Positions 48,049 through 57,863 are shown, numbered from the stretch's first letter. The stretch: 64,000 nt of DNA from Sporomusa acidovorans (GCF_900101845.1 NZ_FNAM01000002.1:186001-250000), one strand, 5' to 3'. The notes: generated by a model not told the origin, from the sequence alone. Numbers and translations are program-made.

Positions 48049-51000
48049 TTAGCGTACTTCCTCCTTCAAACTGCCTTTCTTCCGTTTTAGCCAGCCTAAA
48101 ACGGACGGCAGCGAAGCTTTTACCGTAATTTTCCCTTTTCTAACGTCATCCAGCAAGGTATACACAACCGGTACGACCACCAGCGTCAATATGGTTGACG
48201 TAATCAAGCCGCCGATAATAGCATGAGCCATTGGCGCCCGTGCTTCTGCTCCCGGCCCGATACCTAAGGCCAGCGGTATCATCCCGAAAATCATCGCCGT
48301 GGTTGTCATAAGAATCGGCCGCATTCTGACAATGGCGGCATCGACCAGCGCCTGGTTGCGTTCATGGCCTTGCTCCATACGCTGTTTGGCAAAATCCACG
48401 AGCAAAATAGCATTTTTGGTTACCAAACCCATCAGCATGATAATGCCGATAAGCGACATCATGCTAAGCTGGCTCTTCGCAACTAACAGCCCCAGTATCG
48501 CGCCGATAATGGCCAGCGGCAGCGACAGCATAATGGCAAACGGGTCGATATAACTTTCAAACTGGGCAGCCAGCACAAAGAAGATAAACAGCACCGCCAT
48601 TGCCAGCGCCATAATAATGCCGGTAAAGGCATCGGTCATTTGCTGGGACTGTCCGGTTTTAACAAATTTATAACCATCCGGCAGCTTAACCTGCGCCAGT
48701 TTGGCATTAAGGTCGGTGTTGAACTGCCCCAGTGTAGTACCATTCAAGTTTGCCGATATGGTAATTTGCTCCTGTCGGTCATAGCGTTTAATCAGGCTCG
48801 GGCTGGTAGCATAAACGGTACTGGTAACTTGCGACATAGGCACCATGACGGTTTGCCCGTCTTGCCCCCGGTTACTGCCGGCCAGGAAAATATTATTGAC
48901 GTCTGTCAGGTTCTTACGGTCGCCGGGCGCCAAAATAAGGCGCACATCGTAGGAATCTGTTTCGTCTCTAAACTGCGTTACGACCGTTCCATTAAACATC
49001 GTTTGTAGTGTGTTGGCAATATTGGCTGTGGAAACACCCAGATCAGAGGCCTTATCTCTGTTTACGGCAATCTGGACGTCAGGACTGCCGGCCGTATAAC
49101 TTGACGATACGTCTACCGCTCCCGGTGTGGAAGCCACTAATTGCGCAACCTGATCGGAGATCTCGGCCAGTTTATCCAGCGATGTTCCCTGGATAACAAG
49201 CGAGAACGGCTTGCCGCCTGACATACCGGATTTTTTCGAAACACTGATTTGCACACCGGGTATGTCGTTTAACTTTTGGCGCAGTTCGGCAATAATTTGA
49301 TTATCGCTTACTTTACGGTTACTTTTCGGCGTCAGCTCGGCCAGGATATTAATATTGTTGATATCGGCCGTACTATAGGTCATCGTGACTTGCGGTACGC
49401 CGCGAATAATTTGGGAAATATGGTCGGCGATTTCACCAACAGCCTGCGGCGTCATACCCGGATCAACCGTGGCCGATACCGTAATTTCGCCGCTGTCCGC
49501 GTCCGGAACAAACGTCGAGCCAAGTAAGGGTATTAACGTCAGACTACCGAAAAATAGTCCAACTGTTATAATTATGACTTTGCCGCGATGCCCCAGAGCA
49601 TATTTGAGGAAATCACCGTACCGCCCGGTCCAATAGTCAAATTTATGGTTCCACCCTGTCCAGATTCTTGCAAATTTGCTTGTCGACTCACCGGCAGACC
49701 CGCGTGACAGATATTTAGAAGACAGCATCGGGGTAAGCGTAAAGGCCACAAATAAGGAGACCAGAACACTGACCGCAACCGTAATACCAAATTGTTTAAA
49801 GAACTGACCGACAATGCCTGTCATCATGCCTACCGGCAGGAATACGGCGACAAGCGTAAGGGTCGTAGCCGTAACCGCCAAGCCGATTTCGGCCGTACCT
49901 TCGGCGGCGGCATCATATTTACTTTTACCCATTTCCAAATGGCGGACAATATTTTCAATGACCACGATCGCGTCGTCAATTAACAGGCCAACCGCTAAGG
50001 ATAAGGCCAGCAGCGACATGGTATTGAGCGTAAAGTTGAGCGCCTTCATCGCCAAAAATGACGTGATAATTGACGTCGGAATGGCAATTGCGGCAATAAT
50101 TGTACTGCGCCAGTTGCCTAAAAATAAGAAAACAATGGCGACAGCCAAAAGGCCGCCCAGTACCAGGTTAAACAACACGTCATGAATGGAGTCGTTGATA
50201 TTTTTCGAATTGTCTCTTACCAGTGTCATCTGAACCCCGGACGGTAATTCCTTTTGAATGCTTGCCAATTCTTTTTTTACATTGTCAACAACTTGCACCG
50301 TATTGCTGCCTGATTGCTTCATGACATCAAGTCCGACAGCCGTGCTGTCATTTAATTTACTAATGGAGGTAACCTCTTTGGTCGAATCCTCAACGGTTGC
50401 GATATTGTGTACAAACAGTTGCACGCCGTTTCTTTGCGCAATCGGCAGATCCAGGAACTGTTGCGGTGAGGAAAGAGAACCGACTGAGCGCAAATTTGTT
50501 TGACGCTTGCCATCTGTTACCATACCACCTGGAGTATCCATATTCTCATTGCGCAGACTATTGGTGATCTCAGAAATAGTCAGGTTATAAGCAGCAAGCT
50601 TGTCGCTGTCCATATTAATTTTAATCTCGCGCTCAATGCCGCCCTGCACATTGACGGCCGCAACTCCGTCAATCGCCTCCAGCCTTTTGGCGATAACGTC
50701 ATTGGCAATAATGGTGAGTTCGCGCGGACTGACATTGCCGGTAAGAGCCACCGAGGCAACGGCTGTATCAGAGGGGTCAAACCGGGAAATTACCGGCGTA
50801 TCAGCGTCATCCGGCAGACTGCCCTGGATGCGGCCTAATTTGTCGCGTACGTCCTGAGCGGCAGTCGCCGGGTTTGTTTCCATGGTAAACTGAATGACAG
50901 TCCTGGATACGCCTTCTTGTACCGATGAAGTAATGTGGTCAACGCCCGGTATAACGCTAACCGTATCTTCAATCTTCTGGGTGACCTTGGTTTCCACCTG

Positions 51001-51171
51001 TTCCGGGGACGCCCCGGGATAAGTGACGGTAACTGCGACAACCGGAATCTCAACGTTAGGGTATTCATCCACATTCAAGTTGATGTAGCTGAATAAGCCT
51101 AAAACAACGAGCGCCAAAATTGTCACTGTTGCAAATACCGGACGCTTTAAGCTAATCTCGGTTATTTTCAT
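48049..51171 (-). CDS. RND-family efflux transporter, inner-membrane permease (HAE1/AcrB-like)
   Basis: A 1040-residue pump with 12 helices in the usual 1+5+1+5 layout and two large periplasmic loops. ISLKRPVFATVTILALVVLGLFSY opens TM1; GLLIDDAIVVIENI (about residues 395-410) carries the proton-relay Asp pair in TM4; the later GLVTKNAILLVDFAKQRMEQG is the hallmark of the HAE1 group. It exports hydrophobic drugs or lipids with proton influx. The adaptor gene lies immediately upstream; no TolC-like outer-membrane gene is in the window. An RND pump of this type implies an outer membrane, consistent with Negativicutes. Confidence 0.96.
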   Translation of the reverse strand: MKITEISLKRPVFATVTILALVVLGLFSYINLNVDEYPNVEIPVVAVTVTYPGASPEQVETKVTQKIEDTVSVIPGVDHITSSVQEGVSRTVIQFTMETNPATAAQDVRDKLGRIQGSLPDDADTPVISRFDPSDTAVASVALTGNVSPRELTIIANDVIAKRLEAIDGVAAVNVQGGIEREIKINMDSDKLAAYNLTISEITNSLRNENMDTPGGMVTDGKRQTNLRSVGSLSSPQQFLDLPIAQRNGVQLFVHNIATVEDSTKEVTSISKLNDSTAVGLDVMKQSGSNTVQVVDNVKKELASIQKELPSGVQMTLVRDNSKNINDSIHDVLFNLVLGGLLAVAIVFLFLGNWRSTIIAAIAIPTSIITSFLAMKALNFTLNTMSLLALSLAVGLLIDDAIVVIENIVRHLEMGKSKYDAAAEGTAEIGLAVTATTLTLVAVFLPVGMMTGIVGQFFKQFGITVAVSVLVSLFVAFTLTPMLSSKYLSRGSAGESTSKFARIWTGWNHKFDYWTGRYGDFLKYALGHRGKVIIITVGLFFGSLTLIPLLGSTFVPDADSGEITVSATVDPGMTPQAVGEIADHISQIIRGVPQVTMTYSTADINNINILAELTPKSNRKVSDNQIIAELRQKLNDIPGVQISVSKKSGMSGGKPFSLVIQGTSLDKLAEISDQVAQLVASTPGAVDVSSSYTAGSPDVQIAVNRDKASDLGVSTANIANTLQTMFNGTVVTQFRDETDSYDVRLILAPGDRKNLTDVNNIFLAGSNRGQDGQTVMVPMSQVTSTVYATSPSLIKRYDRQEQITISANLNGTTLGQFNTDLNAKLAQVKLPDGYKFVKTGQSQQMTDAFTGIIMALAMAVLFIFFVLAAQFESYIDPFAIMLSLPLAIIGAILGLLVAKSQLSMMSLIGIIMLMGLVTKNAILLVDFAKQRMEQGHERNQALVDAAIVRMRPILMTTTAMIFGMIPLALGIGPGAEARAPMAHAIIGGLITSTILTLVVVPVVYTLLDDVRKGKITVKASLPSVLGWLKRKKGSLKEEVR

Positions 51172-51182
51172 GGCTTTTTCAC

Positions 51183-52280
51183 CTACTCTGCTATTTTAAC
51201 TGCGTCGCCGTCTTTTAATTGGCTTACGTTGCTGATGATGACCTGCTCGCCAGGCTGCAGGCCGGAATTGACCTGAATACTGTCGCCATTCACCTTGCCG
51301 ATAGTAACCTGGCGCCGTATGGCTTTATTATTTTCAGCTGTAAATACATAGTAAAGGCCTTGCTTTTGAATAACAGCCGCCTGCGGTACTGTCAGTACCT
51401 GTTTAGCCTCCCCCAAAGCCAGTTGTATTTTGGCAAACATGCCGGCTTTTAGGGAATTGTCAGCATTGTCTATCTTAATTTTGGTGCGAAACATCCGGTT
51501 TGCTGTGCCGGCTTCGGGATTCATAAGATCTACAGTCCCGGCAAATACTCTATCGCCGTAAGCATCCACAGTTACATCCGCCGGCTGGCCGATTTTCACC
51601 AGGCCAAGATCTTTTTGCTCAATATTGACAACGGCATAGACTTGATTAATATCCTGTACCGCCATAAGTGCCGCACCCGGCGAGACAACCTGGCCGATTG
51701 TAGCGGTTACGTTGGATACAACACCGTCAACAGGGGCGGTAATGATACCGTAACCATACTGCTGCTGGGCACTATTTTGACTGGCAGTGGCACTTGATAA
51801 ATCGGCTTGGGCTGTTTTCACTTTAGCGGCGGCGCTATCAAATGCTTGCTCTGATACCGCACCTACCGAATATAATTTTTGATAACGATTATAATCCGTC
51901 ATTGCCAAATCGTAATTGACCTGAGCTTTAACAACCGCATCCTGGGCTGCACGTACCGAATTCGACAATTCAACACTTTCTAGCTTAACTAACGGGTCGC
52001 CCATCTTTACCTGCTGTCCTTCCTGAACCATAACTTGTTCAATACGCCCCGCAATCTTGGCACTGATAGTTGCGGTTGTTTGTCCCTCGATAGAACCGTT
52101 CAACAGTAGTTTAGGGACCGTATTGACAAATTGTGCTGCGGCAACCTTGACATTAACACCTATAGTACCGGTTGCCGGCTGGTTCTTGCTGCCGGAGAAG
52201 GCGCCACTGCGAAATGCTAACGTCACTGCGATAAAGACTACAACTGGAATAATCCAATATTTTAGTTTGAACCCTTTCAT
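51183..52280 (-). CDS. RND efflux periplasmic adaptor (membrane fusion protein)
   Basis: A 365-residue protein anchored by an N-terminal helix (YWIIPVVVFIAVTLAFRSG, residues 7-25). The barrel-sandwich/lipoyl halves are ISAKIAGRIEQVMVQEGQQVKMGDPLVKLE and ITAPVDGVVSNVTATIGQVVSPG, with a coiled-coil hairpin of about 80 residues between them and a C-terminal beta-barrel (VPQAAVIQKQGLYYVF). It links the RND permease to an outer-membrane channel. ATG at 52280 follows GGAGAGGG. The permease gene begins 11 bases downstream. Confidence 0.95.
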   Translation of the reverse strand: MKGFKLKYWIIPVVVFIAVTLAFRSGAFSGSKNQPATGTIGVNVKVAAAQFVNTVPKLLLNGSIEGQTTATISAKIAGRIEQVMVQEGQQVKMGDPLVKLESVELSNSVRAAQDAVVKAQVNYDLAMTDYNRYQKLYSVGAVSEQAFDSAAAKVKTAQADLSSATASQNSAQQQYGYGIITAPVDGVVSNVTATIGQVVSPGAALMAVQDINQVYAVVNIEQKDLGLVKIGQPADVTVDAYGDRVFAGTVDLMNPEAGTANRMFRTKIKIDNADNSLKAGMFAKIQLALGEAKQVLTVPQAAVIQKQGLYYVFTAENNKAIRRQVTIGKVNGDSIQVNSGLQPGEQVIISNVSQLKDGDAVKIAE

Positions 52281-52534
52281 TAATACCCTCTCCTTCGCCT
52301 TACTCAATTACAGTATTAATTTGCTATTTACGCGTCTACCGGCGCGCAGATAGCAAAGACAATGCCAAATGCGGACAGGCTGCATCGCGTCTTACTCCAT
52401 ACTAGATAAGTATCGCTACTATTACATCCAGTCGCTTTTTGCTCAGTATAATTTGTGAACTTTTGATTTTCTTTAGATTGCATATGGAATATTTAACCAC
52501 TGATCGTCAAGCTCCGCTAGGTATTTCTAAGCAA

Positions 52535-52558
52535 GAAAAAAAGCGCCCTTAGGCGCTA
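52535..52558 (-). terminator. Terminator of the 44-aa basic protein gene
   Basis: On minus AGCGCC and GGCGCT (loop TAAG) are followed by seven T, about 60 bases past the stop of the small gene. Confidence 0.75.
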
Positions 52559-52617
52559 ATAGTACATTTTATAACTCGCTCGGACACTCCATCACTCTAT
52601 CCCAGGGACGCAGATGC

Positions 52618-52752
52618 TTAGCTGGCTTTCTTATAGACGGCATATTTTACATTTATGATCTCATTAGCCTTTTTCTTTGGTCGCCGAAAACGGGTGATGA
52701 TTCTTAAAAATACATAAGATAATACCCTTATAAATTTGAATGCCTGATTCAT
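52618..52752 (-). CDS. Small basic protein, 44 aa
   Basis: A 44-codon frame with GAGGGG eight bases before its ATG. The product begins MNQAFKFIRVLSYVFLRIITRF and continues RRPKKKANEIINVKYAVYKKAS: an amphipathic or membrane-binding helix followed by a strongly basic tail. No family recognised. It has its own terminator, and its leader (52809-52918) contains several complementary arms, so the transcript is probably regulated. Confidence 0.5.
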   Translation of the reverse strand: MNQAFKFIRVLSYVFLRIITRFRRPKKKANEIINVKYAVYKKAS

Positions 52753-52808
52753 AAAATCATCCCCTCAATTTGAATAAATAATTGTTTCTATAAACTTTGC
52801 CAGAAACC

Positions 52809-52918
52809 TTTATTGATGGGAAAAAAATCCATCAATAAATTCAGCCGAGCAGTTGGTAAATCGGGTGCCGAACAATCCCTTCTCCGACTAATGACTCCCG
52901 AGATGGGATTTTCCTATG
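52809..52918 (-). promoter_or_regulatory. Structured leader of unknown class before the 44-aa basic gene
   Basis: The segment holds TTTATTGATGG/CCATCAATAAA (perfect 11-bp stem with seven T in its minus-strand loop), AATCCC/GGGATT spanning 25 bases, and CCGA/TCGG arms. It lies 57 bases upstream of a 44-codon gene. I could not match it to a riboswitch class I know; attenuator, aptamer or unrelated hairpins are all open. Confidence 0.4.
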
Positions 52919-52939
52919 TTAAAGCACGAAAATTACCTA

Positions 52940-52968
52940 TTGACAACTGTCATCGTTAGCCCTATACT
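52940..52968 (+). promoter_or_regulatory. Sigma-A promoter of ilvD leader
   Basis: TTGACA and TATACT are 17 bases apart. Transcription would begin near 52975, just before the T-box. Confidence 0.85.
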
Positions 52969-52974
52969 AAATAC

Positions 52975-53280
52975 AAATTTATATAAATGAATACAATATT
53001 CAAAAGTAATGATGGAGATATTTGGATAACTGCCATTTCAGAGAACCGGTGGCTGGTGTGAACCGGTAATGGAATTATACAAGCTGATCACTCCTGAACT
53101 GCAAAGCTGAAAATAGTAAGCTGCGCCGGATTCGGCTCACTGTGAGCGCAACCGTTACCTTGCTAGGGTTATTATCGACCTGACGAGATGCAGGCAGTTT
53201 CGCCTGCGAAAAAGGGTGGTACCGTAAGAAGAACCTCTTATCCCTTTAGGTCTTTGACTTAAGGGCTAAGAGGTTTTATT
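52975..53280 (+). promoter_or_regulatory. Isoleucine T-box riboswitch
   Basis: Stem I contains CAGAGAACCGGTGGCTGGTG and GTGAACCGG; the probable specifier is ATC (Ile) at 53087-53089. The core AGGGTGGTACCG is at 53212-53223, and TGGT suits a discriminator A. It precedes ilvD and a transporter gene. Uncharged tRNA-Ile should permit read-through. Confidence 0.9.
53233..53280 (+). terminator. T-box terminator of ilvD
   Basis: AACCTCTTA and CCCTT pair with AAGGG and TAAGAGGTT, followed by TTATTAATAAT; located between the T-box core and the ilvD ribosome site. Confidence 0.85.
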
Positions 53281-53301
53281 AATAATAAGGAGGATGCATA
53301 A

Positions 53302-54954
53302 ATGCGCAGTGACATTGTAAAAAAGGGATCCACCAGAACAGCCCATCGCTCATTATTTTACGCTATGGGGTACACACCGGAAGACCTGGAGAAGCCACTA
53401 ATCGGCGTAGTCAATGCTTTCAATGAAATCATTCCCGGTCATATCCATCTGCGCCAAATTGCCGATGCGGTAAAAATGGGAGTGGCTGCCGGCGGCGGAA
53501 CGCCTGTCGAATTCCCATCGATCGGTATTTGCGACGGCATTGCCATGGGCCACGAAGGGATGAAATACCCCCTGGCCAGCAGAGAACTGATCGCCGACTC
53601 CATTGAAGCCATGGCAATCGCTCACGGCTTCGACGGATTGGTGCTTATCCCCAACTGCGACAAAATCGTTCCCGGTATGTTGATGGCGGCCGCTCGCCTC
53701 AACATCCCAAGTGTTGTCGTCAGTGGCGGACCGATGATGGCCGGCCGCTACAAGGGAAAAGACATCAGTGTCAGTACCATGTTTGAAGCAGCCGGACTGT
53801 TTGAAGCCGGCAAAATTGACGCAGCAGAACTGGATGCTATGGAGAAATCGGCCTGTCCCGGCTGCGGCTCCTGCGCAGGACTGTTTACCGCCAATACCAT
53901 GAACTGCCTGACGGAAGCTCTCGGCATGGGCCTTCCCGGCAACGGCACCATCCCGGCAGCCTACTTCGGCGCGCGCCGGATGCTTGCCAAGCAGGCTGGA
54001 GGCTTGGTTGTCGAACTGGTCAAAAAGGACATCAAGCCCCGGGATATCATGACAATGAAGGCCTTTGAAAACGCCGTTGCTGTCGATATGGCTACCGGCG
54101 GTTCAACCAATACCGTGCTGCATCTGCCGGCCATCGCCTATGAGGCAGGGTTGGACTTGCCTTTAACTAAATTTGACGAAATCAGCGCAAAAACCGCTTA
54201 TATTACTAAAATGAGCCCTGGCGGCTCCCACCACTTGCAAGATTTGAATGAAGCCGGCGGTATTTCGGCGGTTATGAAGGAACTGACAAAACTGGGTGTA
54301 ATCCATACTGATGTCCTGACGGTCAGCGGCACAGTTCAAGAACGGCTGCAGGACGCGGCCATTACCCGCCCGGATGTTATTCGCAGCGTGGAGGCGCCTT
54401 ACCGCAATAAGGGTGGGATTGCGATTCTCACCGGCAATCTGGCGCCTGGCGGCTCGGTCATCAAAGAGAGCGCCGTAGCCGAAGACATGCTGGTCTATGA
54501 AGGGAAAGCCAAAGTATTTGATTCAGAAGAAGCAGCGATTGAAGCCATTACCGACAAACAAATTCACGACGGTGATGTAGTTGTCATTCGTTATGAAGGG
54601 CCGAAAGGCGGACCGGGGATGAGAGAAATGCTGAACCCAACGGCCGTAATTACCGGAATGGGATTGAAAGTCGGTTTATTAACCGACGGACGCTTCAGCG
54701 GAGCCAGCCGCGGCGCCTGCGTCGGCCATATTTCTCCGGAAGCGATGGAAGGCGGGCCGATTGGCCTGATTGAAGACGGGGACCGTATTTTAATCGATGT
54801 TCCCGGTCGCAAACTAGAATTAAAGGTCAGTGACGAAGAACTGGCGAAACGGAAAGCCGCCTGGTCGCAGCCAAAACCCAAAGTCACCGGCGGCTATCTG
54901 GCCCGTTACGCCAAGTTAGTCACATCCGCCAATACCGGTGCTGTCCTGAAGTAG
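53302..54954 (+). CDS. ilvD: Dihydroxy-acid dehydratase
   Basis: A 550-residue Fe-S dehydratase that converts dihydroxy acids to 2-oxoisovalerate or 2-oxo-3-methylvalerate. [12 protein letters not shown] and [21 protein letters not shown] hold the cluster cysteines (about residues 120-130 and 190-205), and [14 protein letters not shown] is the active-site end. Length is standard. It supplies the step missing from the ilv-leu operon 20 kb away, under an isoleucine rather than leucine T-box. Start ATG follows AAGGAGG. Confidence 0.97.
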   Translation: MRSDIVKKGSTRTAHRSLFYAMGYTPEDLEKPLIGVVNAFNEIIPGHIHLRQIADAVKMGVAAGGGTPVEFPSIGICDGIAMGHEGMKYPLASRELIADSIEAMAIAHGFDGLVLIPNCDKIVPGMLMAAARLNIPSVVVSGGPMMAGRYKGKDISVSTMFEAAGLFEAGKIDAAELDAMEKSACPGCGSCAGLFTANTMNCLTEALGMGLPGNGTIPAAYFGARRMLAKQAGGLVVELVKKDIKPRDIMTMKAFENAVAVDMATGGSTNTVLHLPAIAYEAGLDLPLTKFDEISAKTAYITKMSPGGSHHLQDLNEAGGISAVMKELTKLGVIHTDVLTVSGTVQERLQDAAITRPDVIRSVEAPYRNKGGIAILTGNLAPGGSVIKESAVAEDMLVYEGKAKVFDSEEAAIEAITDKQIHDGDVVVIRYEGPKGGPGMREMLNPTAVITGMGLKVGLLTDGRFSGASRGACVGHISPEAMEGGPIGLIEDGDRILIDVPGRKLELKVSDEELAKRKAAWSQPKPKVTGGYLARYAKLVTSANTGAVLK

Positions 54955-54963
54955 GAGGAACAT

Positions 54964-55896
54964 ATGGAAACAGTTGAAAAAATAGCGAAGTTCATCACCC
55001 GTTTTTTTCCTGTATGGGTCATCCTATTTGCCGTCATAGCCTTTTTCTACCCAGCCCTCTTTAGCGGCTATGGAAGCTGGATCACCTATCTTCTTGGCCT
55101 TATCATGCTGGGAATGGGACTAACTATGACCCTGAATGATTTTAAGCTGGTGCTTACCCGGCCGAAGGATGTTCTTTGCGGCGTTGTCTTTCGCTATCTC
55201 ATTATGCCCCTAGTCGCTTTTGGTGTGGGAAAACTGTTAGGGCTTCCGCCGCTGTTGGCGGCCGGTCTGATTTTAGTTGGCTGCTGCCCCAGCGGTACGG
55301 CTTCCAATGTAATGACCTTTATCGCTAAAGGCGATACAGCCCTTTCGGTTACGGTTTCCAGTATCAATACGGTATTGGCGCCGATTTTAACGCCCTACAT
55401 CTTTTTGCTGCTGGCCGGTACTTTAATACCGATCAAGGCCGAAGCCTTGCTGGTGGATATTCTTAAAATCGTAATCCTACCGGTCGCATTAGGGATTATC
55501 ATCCGGACAGTAGCCTCAGACTTTGTGGATAAAGTAACAAAAGTCATTCCCCTGGTTTCTGTTGTATCGATTATCGCCATCATCTCGATAGTCGTGGCCC
55601 TTAGCGCGGCGAAGTTGGCTACCGTGGCAGTCATCGCCTTCATTGCGGTAATCCTGCATAACGCTTTGGGACTGGGAATCGGCTATGGCGCTTCCCGGGC
55701 CGTAGGCATGAATCATAAGAAAGGAAAGGCGATCTCCTTTGAGATCGGCATGGAGAATTCCGGTCTGGCCGTGGCACTGGCCATTGCTCATCTCGATCCA
55801 ATTGCCGCAATTCCCGGGGCAATCTTCAGCGTATGGCACAATTTCTCCGGCTCTCTGTTAGCCGGCTACTGGGCGGCAAAGGAAGACAAAGATTGA
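54964..55896 (+). CDS. BASS-family (bile acid:sodium symporter-like) transporter
   Basis: A 310-residue membrane protein with about ten helices. LGLIMLGMGLTMTLNDFKLV, the cross-over motif GCCPSGTASNVMTFIAKGDTALSVT and EIGMENSGLAVALA are BASS family marks, carrying sodium-site residues. It starts 9 bases after ilvD with TAGGAGG and ends at a strong terminator, so it is in the ilvD operon and under isoleucine T-box control. BASS proteins move organic anions including pyruvate, ketopantoate and plant 2-oxo acids; a branched 2-oxo acid or pantothenate precursor is the natural inference here. Confidence 0.9.
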   Translation: METVEKIAKFITRFFPVWVILFAVIAFFYPALFSGYGSWITYLLGLIMLGMGLTMTLNDFKLVLTRPKDVLCGVVFRYLIMPLVAFGVGKLLGLPPLLAAGLILVGCCPSGTASNVMTFIAKGDTALSVTVSSINTVLAPILTPYIFLLLAGTLIPIKAEALLVDILKIVILPVALGIIIRTVASDFVDKVTKVIPLVSVVSIIAIISIVVALSAAKLATVAVIAFIAVILHNALGLGIGYGASRAVGMNHKKGKAISFEIGMENSGLAVALAIAHLDPIAAIPGAIFSVWHNFSGSLLAGYWAAKEDKD

Positions 55897-55954
55897 CTCT
55901 CCGGCAATGTTTTACCTAAAGCCGACCAATTAAAAGAACGAAAAAATGTCATGA

Positions 55955-56000
55955 AGCAAACTAAAAACCAGCCTTATTAGAGGCTGGTTTTTAGTTTGCT
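55955..56000 (+). terminator. Terminator of the ilvD operon (bidirectional)
   Basis: A perfect 20-bp inverted repeat: its arms read AGCAAACTAAAAACCAGCCT and the exact complement, around loop TATTAG. It closes the ilvD operon and faces the end of the larA-like gene. Confidence 0.85.
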
Positions 56001-56081
56001 GGCAAAATATCCGTAAAGTATATACGTTTTATCGAACTTACACACTTAATTGTCCACTCAAAATTGGATAGCAAGCTTTTG

Positions 56082-57377
56082 TCACCGTTTTATTGGCAAA
56101 CAATCCCCTCCCCGCGGCAAGATTCCTATCTTTCCATTAGGAATTTCGCGTAATGCATAGTCTATTGCGGCTTGAAGCGTGTCAAATTTTTCGTAGCCCA
56201 GGACAGCAATATCTTCCTTAGTTAACCCTTCACTTACAATCAAAATATTTGCTTTCTCCCGAATTCTAGCATTGCAAATAGCAATATCAGCCGCCACCAA
56301 ATCCGCGCTTTCATCGCCCAAAGATGTCTGTCTTGCTAAATTGCAACTTTCACTATAAGAATATCTTAACCATTCTCTTAGCTGGGGATGATTATGCTCA
56401 AGTCCTTCGTAACACGGTGAGACAAAGATTATATATCCCCCGCTTTTAACGGTAAAATAAGCTGAAACCAGTCCCTTCATAGCTTGCCAATAATCAATAT
56501 TGCACGGGTGTGAACTCACGATTGTTATATCTGCTAACACCGGAATATCTACGCCATAAACGTTTGCAGCTATTTTACTCCCCTCGCGATGTGCCTTTAC
56601 AAAGTCACCGGCCACCACAGCCACAACTTCCTGATTGGCATTCATAACAGTATTGATAATGAAACGCAAGCCAACCCGCTGCGCTACCTTCTCGATTCCC
56701 AGCCTGCATGGATTATCCGCATTACCCAGTGGAATCTCTGCCAGCAATGCCCCGGCAATATGCGTGCTTGCCGTAGTTGCCAGACCGCATATTCCCGGCT
56801 GGACAATTTTGCCGCCTCCACTATAACCGGCATCACAATGTGGCACTATATTACCTAACCCTATAATAAAATCCGCTTCCAAGGCCCGTTTATTCACGTG
56901 AACCGGTATCGTACTCTCTCCTAAGTTGACAGTCCCCAGATCGACAATATCGTCTTTTTTCTTAAAATCGTGCTGATAAATCTGTAAACTGTTAAATACA
57001 TCTAAACCTACCTTCTCTATTACTTCTTCTTCAGTCATAACCCGATGCGTACCTGTTGCTATTAATATTTCGATTTGATTAGTTTTGATTTCGTTATTTT
57101 TAAGATAGGAAATCAATACAGGTAATATCCGCTTGACTGGTGTTTGCCGTGTATTATCTTCAATTAAGATCAAAATCCTATCTGCTTTGGACACCATCGC
57201 TTTTAACGGTTTACAGCCGCGCGGATTATCTAACTTTTCAAGTACAGCAGTTTCTAAGTCGACTATTGAAGGAATTTTAGGCATAATGCCATCAAAAACT
57301 ACTAAATCAGCAGGGACTGAGGCTCTGGCCGCCTCGTTGCCATACGGTATTGCAATTGATCTCCTGTTACGTTTCAT
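56082..57377 (-). CDS. larA: LarA-family nickel-dependent 2-hydroxyacid racemase/epimerase
   Basis: A 431-residue LarA homologue. EDNTRQTP (residues 73-80), ATGTHRVMTEEEV (His111), VPHCDAGYSGGGK (His180, Lys190) and STHIAG (His206) correspond to the substrate Arg, catalytic His pair, cofactor-bearing Lys and nickel His of lactate racemase. Family members use a nickel-pincer nucleotide and racemise or epimerise 2-hydroxyacids such as lactate, malate or aryl-lactates. The cofactor genes larB, larC and larE are not in the window and must act in trans. It lies last in a cluster with aconitase X and a symporter, so its substrate is probably the imported hydroxy acid rather than lactate. ATG at 57377 follows GGGGTGAT. 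Confidence 0.88.
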   Translation of the reverse strand: MKRNRRSIAIPYGNEAARASVPADLVVFDGIMPKIPSIVDLETAVLEKLDNPRGCKPLKAMVSKADRILILIEDNTRQTPVKRILPVLISYLKNNEIKTNQIEILIATGTHRVMTEEEVIEKVGLDVFNSLQIYQHDFKKKDDIVDLGTVNLGESTIPVHVNKRALEADFIIGLGNIVPHCDAGYSGGGKIVQPGICGLATTASTHIAGALLAEIPLGNADNPCRLGIEKVAQRVGLRFIINTVMNANQEVVAVVAGDFVKAHREGSKIAANVYGVDIPVLADITIVSSHPCNIDYWQAMKGLVSAYFTVKSGGYIIFVSPCYEGLEHNHPQLREWLRYSYSESCNLARQTSLGDESADLVAADIAICNARIREKANILIVSEGLTKEDIAVLGYEKFDTLQAAIDYALREIPNGKIGILPRGGDCLPIKR

Positions 57378-57404
57378 TTATTTATCACCCCAAGCATCGT
57401 TATT

Positions 57405-57444
57405 AAGAATACAGTGTTGGCTGTGTTGCCAACACTGTATTCTT
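57405..57444 (-). other. Perfect 17-bp stem-loop between acnX small subunit and larA
   Basis: AAGAATACAGTGTTGGC and its exact complement flank a 6-base loop, right after the small-subunit stop. No T-run follows on the minus strand (AATAACG), so partial termination or transcript processing within the operon is more likely than full termination. Confidence 0.6.
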
Positions 57445-57452
57445 GATGTTTT

Positions 57453-57863
57453 CTAATTTCTCACTACGATAATTTCACCATTATTGGCGTCTACTCTGAC
57501 GATATCGCCGTTTTTTATCCTTTGATAAAATTGCTCTTCCACTTTATCAACCATGGGAACTTCCATAATAATACCACTGGTAACCAACACGGTATCAGGA
57601 TTTTTAATTACCATGGCCTTAGGAGCATTGTTTTTCATTAATAACTGGTAGAGGCCGTCTGCCTGCACAACGGAACTGCCTTTTCCACTAGGGAATACTA
57701 CTATCTTTTGCGATACGCTTTGGCCTTCAATATCATGACCATTCTCAATTACATTGCCTGTTTCCGGGTCAACCAGATAGTAGCAAATATCATCTTGGGA
57801 TATAAGCACTTCCCCTTCGACTACCCCTTCTGACAGTTTATGACACAAAAACTTATCTTTCAT
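57453..57863 (-). CDS. Aconitase X swivel (small) subunit
   Basis: A 136-residue swivel domain of the AcnX (DUF126) family: GVVEGEVLISQDDICYYLVDPETG, VFPSGKGSSVVQADGLYQLL and VLVTSGIIMEVPMVD. It completes the active site of the large subunit encoded immediately upstream. The large-subunit stop and this start overlap (TAATG), so the two are coupled. Bacterial two-subunit AcnX enzymes characterised so far dehydrate cis-3-hydroxy-L-proline; archaeal ones act on phosphomevalonate. Confidence 0.9.
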   Translation of the reverse strand: MKDKFLCHKLSEGVVEGEVLISQDDICYYLVDPETGNVIENGHDIEGQSVSQKIVVFPSGKGSSVVQADGLYQLLMKNNAPKAMVIKNPDTVLVTSGIIMEVPMVDKVEEQFYQRIKNGDIVRVDANNGEIIVVRN

